Below, piece after piece: positions 1-26,800 of a DNA stretch of 64,000 bases. This DNA comes from Streptomyces sp. TG1A-8. GTDB taxonomy: Bacteria > Actinomycetota > Actinomycetes > Streptomycetales > Streptomycetaceae. Within the stretch, counting starts at the first letter, position 1; each line of letters begins with the position of its first letter. Location of the stretch: assembly GCF_030499535.1 (NCBI RefSeq), contig NZ_JASTLB010000001.1, forward strand, positions 682,001 through 746,000. The letters are read 5' to 3'. The notes under the pieces are model-generated. The model searched no databases. It saw nothing but the letters and a program-made list of their open reading frames with translations, and had not been told where the DNA came from. Made by a program: the position numbers and the translations under genes.

Positions 1-978
1 GCCGACGAGGGAGGCCTCCACGCGGCGGATGCGGTCGAAGGAGGAGTCGCGCAGCACGATGGAGTACTCGATCTCGGTGCTGGTGATGCGGCAGTTCTCC
101 GCGACGGACGTGGACGGGCCGATGTAGGAGTCGGTGACGACGCTGCCCGCGCCGATGACGGCGGGGCCGACGATGCGGGAGCGGCGGACCTCGGCGCCGG
201 CCTCGATGCGGACGCGTCCGATGATCTCGCTCTCGTCGTCCACGAAGCCGTCGACGCGGGGTTCGACGCGTTCCAGGAGGGTGCGGTTGACCTCCAGCAT
301 GTCGGTGACGTTGCCGGTGTCCTTCCAGTAGCCGGTGATGACCGTGGAGTGGACGGCCAGCCGGTGGTCGATCATCCACTGCAGGGCGTCGGTGATCTCC
401 AGCTCGCCGCGGGCGGAGGGCCGGATGGCGCGGACGGCGTCGTGGACGACGGGGGTGAAGAGGTACACGCCGGCGACGGCGAGGTCGCTGCGCGGGTGCC
501 GCGGCTTTTCGGCGAGTTCGGTGACCCTGCCGTCGGCGTCGGTCACGGCGACGCCGAAGGCCGACGGGTCGGCGACGCGGGTGAGCAGGATGTGGGCGTC
601 GCGGCGGTCCTTGCGGAACTCCTCGACGACGTCGGTGATGCCGTCCATGACGAAGTTGTCGCCGAGGTACATCACGAAGTCGTCGTCGCCGAGGAAGGGC
701 TGGGCGATGAGGACGGCGTGGGCCAGCCCGAGGGGTTCGCTCTGCGGGATGTAGGTGACCCGCAGACCGAAGGCGGAGCCGTCGCCGACGGCGGCCTGGA
801 TCTCCGCGGCGGTGCTGCCGACGACGACGCCGACCTCGGTGATGCCGGCCTCGGCGATGGCCTCCAGGCCGTAGAAGAGGATCGGCTTGTTGGCGACCGG
901 GACCAGTTGCTTGCTGGACGTGTGGGTGATCGGCCGCAGGCGCGTACCGGATCCCCCCGCGAGCACGAGAGCCTTCAC
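1..978 (-). CDS. rmlA: glucose-1-phosphate thymidylyltransferase (3' end outside window)
   Basis: This enzyme joins dTTP and glucose-1-phosphate to give dTDP-glucose, the first step of deoxysugar supply. The GTG start at 978 is followed by the nucleotidyltransferase signature LAGGSGTRLRP (residues 6-16) and KQLVPVANKP (23-32). The sugar-binding region includes EKPRHPRSD and GELEITDAL. From about residue 245 a beta-helix-like tail begins (VGPAVIGAGSVV), which marks the long form (about 355 aa) common in antibiotic clusters. 326 codons are in the window and the stop is not. It lies 66 bp downstream of the second PKS gene on the same strand, probably in one transcript. A tiny out-of-frame ORF (Met-Glu-Lys-stop) overlaps the GTG start, and the ribosome site is weak, so translation may depend on upstream ribosomes (inference). 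An alternative nucleotidyltransferase specificity is possible but unlikely. Confidence 0.93.
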   Translation of the reverse strand, partial: MKALVLAGGSGTRLRPITHTSSKQLVPVANKPILFYGLEAIAEAGITEVGVVVGSTAAEIQAAVGDGSAFGLRVTYIPQSEPLGLAHAVLIAQPFLGDDDFVMYLGDNFVMDGITDVVEEFRKDRRDAHILLTRVADPSAFGVAVTDADGRVTELAEKPRHPRSDLAVAGVYLFTPVVHDAVRAIRPSARGELEITDALQWMIDHRLAVHSTVITGYWKDTGNVTDMLEVNRTLLERVEPRVDGFVDDESEIIGRVRIEAGAEVRRSRIVGPAVIGAGSVVTDSYIGPSTSVAENCRITSTEIEYSIVLRDSSFDRIRRVEASLVG

Positions 979-1044
979 TTTTCCATCCAGGTGACAGGGG
1001 GCGGACGGCGGCCGGGCGGGGGCCCGGCCGCGACGGTCGGGTGG

Positions 1045-15984
<14,940 letters not shown>

Positions 15985-16031
15985 GGCAGATGAGCCCTTC
16001 GAGAAAACGGGAGGTCGTGTCGGGGGTCCGC

Positions 16032-19000
16032 TCAGGAGATCCCGAGTTCCCTGTCGATCAGGTCGAACATGTCCTGGTCGGAGGCGCCGGCCAGTTCCTC
16101 GTCCACGGCCGTGTGCTCCGGTTCGTCGGCCGGTTCCGGTGCCGCCCAGGTGTCGAGGAGGGTGCGCAGGGCGTCGACGAGCGCCTGTCGCTCGGCCGGG
16201 CCGGTCGCGTCCCGGTAGGCGGCCTCGACGTCCCGCAGCCGCGGGTCCGTGCCGCCGGCGCCCGTGGCCGCCGGGTCCGGGCCGTGGTCCGGCTCCGGGA
16301 GGAGTTCGGCGGCCAGGTGGTCGGCGAGCGCGCGCGGTGTCGGATGGTCGAAGACGACCGTCGCGGAGAGTTTGGCGCCGAGGGCGGCGCCGAGGCGGTT
16401 GCGCAGTTCCACCGCGGTCAGCGAGTCGAAGCCCATGTCGCGGAAGGCCCGTGCGGCCTTGACGGCGTCGCCGGGACCGAGTCCGAGGACGGCGCTCACG
16501 TGCGTGCGGACCAGGTCCACCAGGCGCCGCCGACGCCGGGCCTCGGGCAACGCGGCCAGCTCGCGCAGCAGTTCGTTTCCGGTGTCGTCCCCGCTCCGCG
16601 CGCCGGGGTCGGGGTCGCCGGCCCGGCCGGCCGCCGTCAGCTCCCGTGCCTCGGGCACCTCGTCGATCAGCGGACGGTGCCCGTGGGCGCAGTAGGCCGC
16701 CACGAAGCGGTCCCAGCGGATGTCCGCGACGACCAGCGCGGTGTCCCGCGCGGTGACGGCGTCGCGCAGGGCGCGCACGGCGAGCCGCGGCTCCATGGCG
16801 GGCACGCCGCGGCGCAGCAGCTGCTCGCCCACCTCCTCGTCGACCATGCCGCCGCCGGCCCAGGCGCCCCAGGCGATCGCCGTGGCGGGCAGCCCCTCGG
16901 CGCGGCGCCGTTCGGCGAGGGCGTCGAGGAAGGCGTTGGCCCCGGCGTACGGCGCCTGGCCGCCGTTGCCCCAGACGCCCGCCCCGGAGGAGAAGAGGAC
17001 GAAGGCGTCGAGCGGCTGCCCGGCGAGCAGGTCGTGGAGGTTCCGCGCCCCCGTGACCTTGGCCTCCATCAGGGCGATCGCCTCCTCGTCGGTCATCTCG
17101 GCCAGCGGCCGGGCCCGGTCCACCGCGCCCGCCGTGTGTACGACCGCGGTCAGCGGGAAGCCGTCCGGCACCGAGTCCAGGAGCCGGGCGAGCGCCCCGC
17201 GGTCGGCCACGTCGCAGGCGGCGACGGTGACCGCGCAGCCGTGCGAGGCCAGTTCCCGCTCCAGCTCCGCGGCGCCGGGCGCGTCGGGTCCGCGCCGGCC
17301 GGCCAGCAGCAGGTGCTCGGCGCCCGCGCGGGCCAGGTCACGGGCCACGTGCGCGCCGAGGGCACCGGTGCCTCCGGTGATCAGGACGGTTCCGCGCGGA
17401 CGCCACGGCGCGTCGGCCCCGGCACGCGCGCCCAACGGGGAGCGCACCATGCGCCGCACGTGCGTGCCGCCGGGACGCAGGGCGTACTCCGTCTCGCGCC
17501 CCGGTCCGGCCGGGCCGCCGAGCAGCGGGAGCAGGTGGGTCAGCGATTCCTCGGCGGCGTCCGACGCCGGCAGGTCGACCAGTCCGCCGAAGCGCCCGGG
17601 GTCGTCCAGGCCGGCGACCCGGAGCAGTCCCCAGACGGCGGCCTGGGCGGGATCCGGGGTTTCCGTCCCGGCGTCGACCGCGACCGCTCCCCGGGTGACG
17701 CTCCACAGTGAGGCGTCGAGGCCCGCGTCGGCGAGGGCCTGGCTCAGCGCCATGGAGCCGAGGAGACCGCACGGGACTGTGGCACTCCGCCTGTCGACGC
17801 GGTCGTCGAGCGGCAGCAACGACAGCACTCCGGCGAGCGGTGTCCCGGGAACGGCGGCGGCCAACCGGGTGGCGAGCACCACGCGGTCCGTCCGGTCGCC
17901 CGGTACGGCGAACCGGACGACGCGTGCACCCGCCCCCTCCAGCGTCTTGTGGGTCGCCGTCGTGAACGCGTCGTCCTCGAGGTGTCCGGGTACGGCGAGG
18001 AGCCAGGTGCCGTCCAGTGCCGCGGTGTCCGCGTCCGGGGGCGTGCCGGGAGCGGTGTGGGGCCGCCACACCACCCGGTACCGCCAGCCGTCCAGCGTCG
18101 CCCGCTCCCGCCGCCCCTCACGCCAGGCGGCCAGCGCGGGCACCAACGACTCCAGCCCCTCGGTGTCCGCCAGCCCCAACGTCCGCGCGAACCGCCCCAG
18201 ATCACCCTCCCGGACCGTCCGCCAGAACTCCTCCTCCACCGGGTCGGCCGCCGCCTGCGCACCCTTCGGCGCGTCCAGCCAGAACCGCTGACGCTGGAAG
18301 GGATAGGTGGGCAGCTCCACCCGCCGCGGCGACAGCCCCTCGAACGCGGGCGTCCAGTCCACCCCCACACCACGCGCCCAGGCCTCGCCCAGCGACAGGT
18401 AGAACCGCTCCAGACCCCCCTGACCCCGACGCAGCGTCCCCACCACGGCCGCGTCACTCCCCGCGGCCTCCACCGTCTCCGCCACCGGCACCGTCAGCAC
18501 CGGATGCGGACTCATCTCCAAGAACGCACCATGCCCCTCGGCCACCAACTGGGCAATAACCGGCTCCAACTGCACCGTCTGACGCAGATTGCGGTACCAG
18601 TACCCGCCATCGGTCTCAGCCGACTCAACCCACCGCCCCGTCACCGTCGACAAGAACGGAACCCGCGGAACCAACGCCTGAACCGGAGCCAGCAACCGCG
18701 CCAGCTCCCCCTCTACCTCCTCCACATGAGCCGAGTGCGAGGCATAATCCACCTCCACCCGACGCACCCGCACACCCGACTCCTCAGCACACACCACCAA
18801 CTCATCCAGCGCGTCCGCATCCCCCGACACCACCGTCGACGACGGCCCATTGACCGCAGCCACCGACACACGACCCACCCACGGCCGCACGAACTCCTCA
18901 ACCGCCCCCCGCGACAAAGCAACCGACACCATGCCACCACGACCCGCCAACGCCCTGAGCACACCACTACGCAACGCCACCACCCGCGCCGCATCCCGCA

Positions 19001-20880
19001 CACTCAACGCACCCGACACACACGCAGCAGCAATCTCACCCTGCGAATGCCCCACCACCGCAGCAGGCCGCACACCAAACGACTCCCACAACGCAGCCAG
19101 CGACACCATCACCGCCCACAACACCGGCTGCACCACATCCACCCGATCCAGCTCCGGAGCACCCTCCACACCCCGCACCACATCGAACACCGACCACCCG
19201 ACAAACCCCTCAAGCGCCCCCGCACACTCCGCGAACCGAGCAGCGAACACCGGCGAGGAATCCAACAACTCCACCGCCATCCCCACCCACTGCGCCCCCT
19301 GACCCGGAAACACGAACACCGGCGAACACGCCGACGCCAGCACCGAACCCGACACCACCGGCTCCCCACCCACCAGCACCGCCCGGTGCTCGAAAGCCGA
19401 CCGACCCGACACCAACGACCACGCCACATCCACCCGGTGGGCGTTCCCGGTGTCCACGTAGCCGGCCACCTGCCGGATCTGCTCGGTCAGAGCCCTTTCC
19501 GACCGTGCCGACACCAGGAGCGGGAGTGCGGCGGTCTCACGGCGCGGGTCCCCGGCGCGCGCGGACGCTCCGGATGCCCCGTCGTCCTCCGGGGCCTCGA
19601 TGATGACGTGGGCGTTGGTGCCGCTGATGCCGAACGAGGACACGCCCGCCCGGCGCGGACGCCCCTCGCCCTCCTCCCACGGCCGGCTCTGCGCCAGCAG
19701 CTCCACCGCGCCCTCCGCCCAGTCCACGAACGGCGACGGCTCCTCCGCACGCAGGGACCTGGGCAGCACGCCCTCACGCATCGCCTGCACCATCTTGATC
19801 ACACCGGCCATGCCGGAAGCGGCCTGGGCGTGGCCGATGTTGGACTTCACCGACCCCAGCCACAGCGGGCGCTCCGCGGGCCGGTCCTGGCCGTAGGTGG
19901 CCAGCAGCGCCTGCGCCTCGATCGGGTCACCCAGCTTGGTACCCGTACCGTGCGCCTCCACCACGTCCACGTCCGCCGCCGACAACCCCGCGTCCGCCAG
20001 GGCCGCCCGGATCACCCGCTGCTGCGACGGACCGTTCGGCGCCGTCAGACCGTTGGACGCACCGTCCTGGTTGATGGCCGAGCCCCGCACGACGGCCAGC
20101 ACCTGGTGGCCGTTGGCGCGCGCGTCCGACAGCCGCTCCAGCAGCAGCACACCCACGCCCTCGGACAGCGCGAACCCGTCGGCGTCCCTGGAGAAGGGCT
20201 TGCAGCGGCCGTCGGGGGCGAGGGCACGCTGCCTGCTGAAGGCCACGAACGCTCCGGGACCCGACATCACCGTGGCCGCCCCGGCGACCGCGAGGCCGCA
20301 CTCGCCGGAGCGCAGGGCGCGCACCGCCAGGTGCAGGGCGACCAGGGAGGACGAGCACGCCGTGTCGACCGTCACCGCCGGACCCTCCAGACCCAGCGCG
20401 TAGGCGATGCGCCCGGAGGCCACGCTGGCGGCGGCGCCGGTGGCGAGGTACCCCTCGTTCTCTCCGGAGGCGGTGCGCAACCGGTCGGCGTACTCCTGGT
20501 CCGTCAGGCCGACGTAGACACCGGTGGTGGAGCCTCGCAGGGTGCGCGGGTCGATGCCGGCGCGTTCGAGGGCCTCCCAGGTGGTCTCCAGCAGCAGGCG
20601 CTGCTGCGGGTCCATCGCCGTCGCCTCGCGCGGCGAGATGCCGAAGAAGGCCGCGTCGAATCCGGCGGGGTCGTCGAGGAAGCCGCTCTCGCGGACGTAG
20701 CTGGTGCCGAGGTGGTCGGGGTCGGCGTCGTACAGGGCCTCCAGGTCCCAGCCGCGGTCGGCGGGGAACGGGGCGATGGCGTCCGCCTCCTCGCTGACCA
20801 GCCGCCACAGGTCCTCGGGGCTGCGCACGCCGCCGGGGAACCGGCAGCCCATCGACACGATCGCGATCGGCTCGTCCTCC
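16032..20880 (-). other. PKS module 2: KS-AT(methylmalonyl)-KR-ACP
   Basis: KS2 has DTACSSS (C2729). AT2 has YASH (methylmalonyl). KR2 lacks LDD and has Trp in GVWGNGGQAPY with Gln, not His, three residues before Tyr3865: an A1-type KR, giving an L-hydroxyl without epimerising the methyl. A dimerization element (FWRTVREGDLGRF) precedes the KR. The KS-AT linker is almost the same as in module 1. Confidence 0.9.
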
Positions 20881-23800
20881 TCGCCCGGGTCGGCCGCCCG
20901 GGTCGTGGCCGGGGCCGGGGACCGGGACGTGTCGGACTGTTCGCCGCCGAACGCCTGCTCGTGCAGGAACGCCGCGAGCGCCGTGATGCTGGGGTGGTCG
21001 AAGACCACCGTGGTGGGCAGCTTCAGCCCGGTCGCCCGGCTGAGCCGGTCGCGCAGGGCGACCGCGGTGAGGGAGTCGAAGCCCATCTCCTTGAACGCCG
21101 CCTGCGCACCGAGCGCTCCGGCGTCGGTGTGCCCGAGGGTGGCGGCCACCTGGGCGGCGACGAGACCGCGCAGCGCGTCGGCGCGCCGGGCCGGTTCCAG
21201 GGCGGCGATGTCGGCGAGTGCCGCGCTGCGTGCCTGCGCGGGGGCGTCGGCCGACTGCTCCGACGCGTCGCGGACGGCGGGCAGTTCGGTGAGCAGGGGA
21301 CTGGGGCGCACGGAGGTGAACACCTCGGCGAAACGCCGCCAGTCGACGTCGGCCAGGGCCACGAACGTGTCGTCGTGGTCCAGCGCCTGCTGCAGGCCGG
21401 TGATCGCGGTCGCCGGTTCGATGACCGGTACGCCCCGGCGGCGCAGGTCGCCCTGCACCGACTCGGCGATCATGCCACCGCCGGCCCAGGGCCCCCAGGC
21501 CACCGACAGCACGGGGGCGCCCTCGGCCCGCCGTCGCTCGGCGCGCGCGTCGAGGACGGCGTTCGCGGCGGCGTACGCACCGTGCTCGGCGACGCCCCAG
21601 GTGCCGGAGATGGACGAGAAGTGGACCACGGTGTCCAGTTGCTCCGGGTCCAGCACGGCGTCGAGGTGGGCCGCGCCGAGGACCTTGCCGGAGAACGTGG
21701 CGGCGAGGTCGTCGACACCCGTCTCCGCCAGGGGGCCGAGCACGCTCACGCCGGCCGCGTGCACGACCGCCCGTACCGGGTCGCCCTGGTCGGCCAGGTG
21801 CGCGACCAGCTCGGCCACGGCGCGCCGGTCGGCCATGTCGCATGCGGCGGCGGTGACGCGGGTCCCGTACGGCTCCAGCGTCGCCCGCAGTTCGGCGAGG
21901 TGCGGTCCGTCGCCCCGCCGGCCGGTGAGGACGAGGTGCTCGGCGCCGTTGCCGGCGAGCCAGCGGGCCACGTGGGCGCCCAGTGCCCCGGTACCGCCGG
22001 TGACGAGCACGGTGCCCCGGGGCCGCCAGGCGCGGCGGGCAGCGGCCCGTGCGGGTGCCTGGACGAGCCGCCGGCCGAACAGGGTTCCGTTGCGCACGGC
22101 GACCTGGTCCTCGGCACCGCCCGCCGCGACGGCGTCCGCCAGGAGCGGGAGCGCTGCGGCCGTGCCCTCGGTGGGCAGGTCGGCCAGACCGCCCCACCGC
22201 CTGGGGTACTCCAGGGCCGCGGTCCTGCCCAGGCCCCAGGTGGCCGCCTGCTCGGGCGCCGAGGGTGCGTCGTCCGTGCCGGTGCCGACGGCTCCCCTGG
22301 TCACGCACCACAGGGGGGCTTCGATCTCCGCGTCGCCGAGCGCCTGGACGAGCGTCAGCGTCGCGGCGAGCCCCGTCGGCACGGCCTCCCGCGCCGGATG
22401 CGGCCGCACGTCGAGCGGCAGGAGCGAGAGGACCCTCGTGAACGGGGTGTCCGCACCGGTCCGGGCGAGCAGGTCCGCCCACCGCCCGCGGTCCGCGTCC
22501 GCCGCGTCGAGCGTCAGGACCACGGTTTCGACGCCTCGGTCGTTCAGCGTGGAGTCGAGGGCCACGACGAGTGCCTCCTCGCCCGTTCCCGCCGGGGCGA
22601 CGACGAGCCAGGCGCCGTCCGGCCGCGTGGAACGCGGCCGGGGCAGAGCCCGCCAGACGATCCGGTGCCGCCAGCCGTCCACCAGCGCGCGCTCACGGCG
22701 GGTGCGCCGCCACTCGGCCAACGCCGGCATCACGTCCTTGAGCTCTTCCTGCGGCGAGACCCCCAGGGCGTCCGCCAGCAGGGCGGGGTCGCCCGACTCG
22801 ACGGTCCGCCAGAAGTCGTCCTCCACCGGGTCGGCCGCCGCCTGCGCACCCTTCGGCGCGTCCAGCCAGAACCGCTGGCGCTGGAAGGGATAGGTGGGCA
22901 GCTCCACCCGCCGCGGCGACAGCCCCTCGAACGCGGGCGTCCAGTCCACCCCCACGCCGCGGGTCCAGGCCTCGCCCAGCGACAGGTAGAACCGCTCCAG
23001 ACCCCCCTGACCCCGACGCAGCGTCCCCACCACGGCCGCGTCACTCCCCGCGGCCTCCACCGTCTCGGCGACGGGCACCGTCAGCACCGGATGCGGACTC
23101 ATCTCCAAGAACGCACCATGCCCCTCGGCCACCAACTGGGCAATAACCGGCTCCAACTGCACCGTCTGACGCAGATTGCGGTACCAGTACCCGCCATCGG
23201 TCTCAGCCGACTCAACCCACCGCCCCGTCACCGTCGACAAGAACGGAACCCGCGGAACCAACGCCTGAACCGGAGCCAGCAACCGCGCCAGCTCCCCCTC
23301 TACCTCCTCCACATGAGCCGAGTGCGAGGCATAATCCACCTCCACCCGACGCACCCGCACACCCGACTCCTCAGCACACACCACCAACTCATCCAGCGCG
23401 TCCGCATCCCCCGACACCACCGTCGACGACGGCCCATTGACCGCAGCCACCGACACACGACCCACCCACGGCCGCACGAACTCCTCAACCGCCCCCCGCG
23501 ACAAAGCAACCGACACCATGCCACCACGACCCGCCAACGCCCTGAGCACACCACTACGCAACGCCACCACCCGCGCCGCATCCCGCACACTCAACGCACC
23601 CGACACACACGCAGCAGCAATCTCACCCTGCGAATGCCCCACCACCGCAGCAGGCCGCACACCGAACGACTCCCACAACGCAGCCAGCGACACCATCACC
23701 GCCCACAACACCGGCTGCACCACATCCACCCGATCCAGCCCCGGAGCACCCTCCACACCCCGCACCACATCGAACACCGACCACCCGACAAACCCCTCAA

Positions 23801-26800
23801 GCGCCCCCGCACACTCCGCGAACCGAGCAGCGAACACCGGCGAGGAATCCAACAACTCCACCGCCATCCCCACCCACTGCGCCCCCTGACCCGGAAACAC
23901 GAACACCGGCGAACACGCCGACGCCAGCACCGAACCCGACACCACCGGCTCCCCACCCACCAGCACCGCCCGGTGCTCGAAAGCCGACCGACCCGACACC
24001 AACGACCACGCCACATCCACCCGGTGGGCGTTCCCGGTGTCCACGTAGCCGGCCACCTGCCGGATCTGCTCGGTCAGAGCCCTTTCCGACCGTGCCGACA
24101 CCAGGAGCGGGAGTGCGGCGGTCTCACGGCGCGGGTCCCCGGCGCGCGCGGACGCTCCGGATGCCCCGTCGTCCTCCGGGGCCTCGATGATGACGTGGGC
24201 GTTGGTGCCGCTGATGCCGAACGAGGACACGCCCGCCCGGCGCGGACGCCCCTCGCCCTCCTCCCACGGCCGGCTCTGCGCCAGCAGCTCCACCGCGCCC
24301 TCCGCCCAGTCCACGAACGGGGACGGCTCGTCGGCGTGCAGGGACCTGGGCAGCACGCCCTCACGCATCGCCTGCACCATCTTGATCACACCGGCCATGC
24401 CGGAAGCGGCCTGGGCGTGGCCGATGTTGGACTTCACCGACCCCAGCCACAGCGGGCGCTCCGCGGGCCGGTCCTGGCCGTAGGTGGCCAGCAGCGCCTG
24501 CGCCTCGATCGGGTCACCCAGCTTGGTACCCGTACCGTGCGCCTCCACCACGTCCACGTCCGCCGCCGACAACCCCGCGTCCGCCAGGGCCGCCCGGATC
24601 ACCCGCTGCTGCGACGGACCGTTCGGCGCCGTCAGACCGTTGGACGCACCGTCCTGGTTCACGGCCGAACCCCGCACCACCGCCAGCACCCGGTGGCCGT
24701 TGGCGCGCGCGTCCGACAGCCGCTCCAGCAGCAGCACACCCACGCCCTCGGCCCAGTTGGTGCCGTCGGCACCGGCGGCGAAGGGCTTGCAGCGGCCGTC
24801 GGGGGCCAGTCCGCGCTGGCGGCTGAACTCGACGAACATGCCGGGGCTGGACATGACGGTGGCGCCGGCCGCCAGGGCGAGGCTGCATTCGCCGGAGCGC
24901 AGGGCGCGCACCGCCAGGTGCAGGGCGACCAGGGAGGACGAGCACGCCGTGTCGACCGTCACCGCCGGACCCTCCAGACCCAGCGCGTAGGCGATGCGCC
25001 CGGAGGCCACGCTGGCGGTGGTCCCGGTGAGGACGTGGCCTTCGCAGGCCGCGTCGGCCTCGTGGAGGCGGGGCCCGTACTCGGGGGCGGTGGCGCCCAC
25101 GAAGACGCCGGTGTCGGTGGCCGCGAGGCGGCGCGGGTCGAGGCCCGCGCGCTCGACGGTCTCCCAGGCGGTCTCCAGCAGCAGGCGCTGCTGCGGGTCC
25201 ATCGCCGTCGCCTCGCGCGGCGAGATGCCGAAGAACCCTGCGTCGAACCGGGTGGCGTCGTCGAGGAAGCCTCCGGTGCGCACGTAGGTGGTGCCGGAGC
25301 GTTCGGGGTCGTCGTCGAAGAGGGCGTCCAGGTCCCAGCCGCGGTCGGCGGGGAACGGGGCGATGGCGTCCGCCTCCTCGCTGACCAGCCGCCACAGGTC
25401 CTCGGGGCTGCGCACGCCGCCGGGGAAGCGGCAGCCCATCGACACGATCGCGATCGGCTCGTCCTCGCCGCCGGGGCGGGAGCCGCCGGGGCGCGTGGCC
25501 CGGCCGGTGTCCGGGGTGCCGTCCTGTGCGGTGGACAGGTGCCGGGCCAGGCGGGACGGCGTCGGGTACGCGTAGACGGCGGTCGCCGGCAGCGGCAGTC
25601 CGGTGAGGTGGTTGAGACGGTCCCGCAGCTCCACCGCGGTCACGGAGTCGATGCCGAGGTCCTTGAAGGAGCGCTGCGGGTCGATGCCGCCGGGGTCCGG
25701 GTGGCCGAGGACGACGGCGGTGCTGTCGCGGACCAGGTCCAGGGCGTCGTCGGCGGTGAGTGCCGGAGGCTGTGCGGGTGCGGGACCGGTGGTCGTGTCC
25801 GGGGCGGAGGCCGCCGGGGAGGCCTCCGCCGGGGCAGGGGCGGGCGTGGTCCGGCCGGCCGGTGCGGGGACGTCCCCGATCCAGTGGCGGCGGCGCTGGA
25901 AGGCGTAGGTCGGCAGTGCGACGCGGCGGGGCGCGAGTGCGCCGAAGGCGGGCGTCCAGTCGATGGCGGCGCCCCGGGTCCACAGGGCGCCGAGCGCGGT
26001 CTGGAAGCGGGCGGGGCCGCCGTCGTCGCGGCGCAGGGTGCCGGTGACGACCGCCTGGTCGCGGCCGGCGGCGGACTCCACCGTCTCCTGCACGGGCGCG
26101 GTGAGCACCGGGTGCGGGCTGACCTCCACGAAGGCTCCGTGTCCGGCGGCGACCAGGGTGCGCACGGCGTCTTCGAGCAGTACGGGCCGGCGCAGGTTGT
26201 CGTACCAGTACCGGGCGTCCGTGGCGGGGCCCCGGAGCCAGTCGCCGGTGACGGTGGACAGGAAGGGGATGCGGGGCGGCCGGGGGGTGATGGGGGCCAG
26301 CAGCCGCAGCATCTCCTCGCGGGCGGGCTCGACGTGCGCGGAGTGGGAGGCGTAGTCGATGCCGACGCGGCGGGCACGGACCTGTTCGCGTTCGGCGGTC
26401 GCCAGGAGGTCGGTGAGGGTGCCGGCGTCGGTGGAGACCACGACGGAGGCCGGTCCGTTGAGGGCGGCGACGGTGACGCGGTCGCCCCACCGGCCGATGA
26501 AGCGGCGGGTGTCGGCCTCGGACAGGGCGAGCGAGACCATGCCGCTGAGGCCTTCCAGCGGGACCAGGACCTTGCTGCGCAGCGCGACGACGAGGGCCGC
26601 GTCCTCCAGGCTGAGGGCGCCGGCGACGCAGGCGGCGGCGATCTCGCCCTGGGAGTGGCCGATGACGGCGGCGGGCCGGACGCCGTACTCCTCCCACAGG
26701 GCGGCCAGGGAGACCATGACGGCCCACAGCACGGGCTGGACGACGTCGGAGCGGTCCAGACCCGGTGCGCCGGGGTCGCCGCGCAGGATGGCGTGCGGGT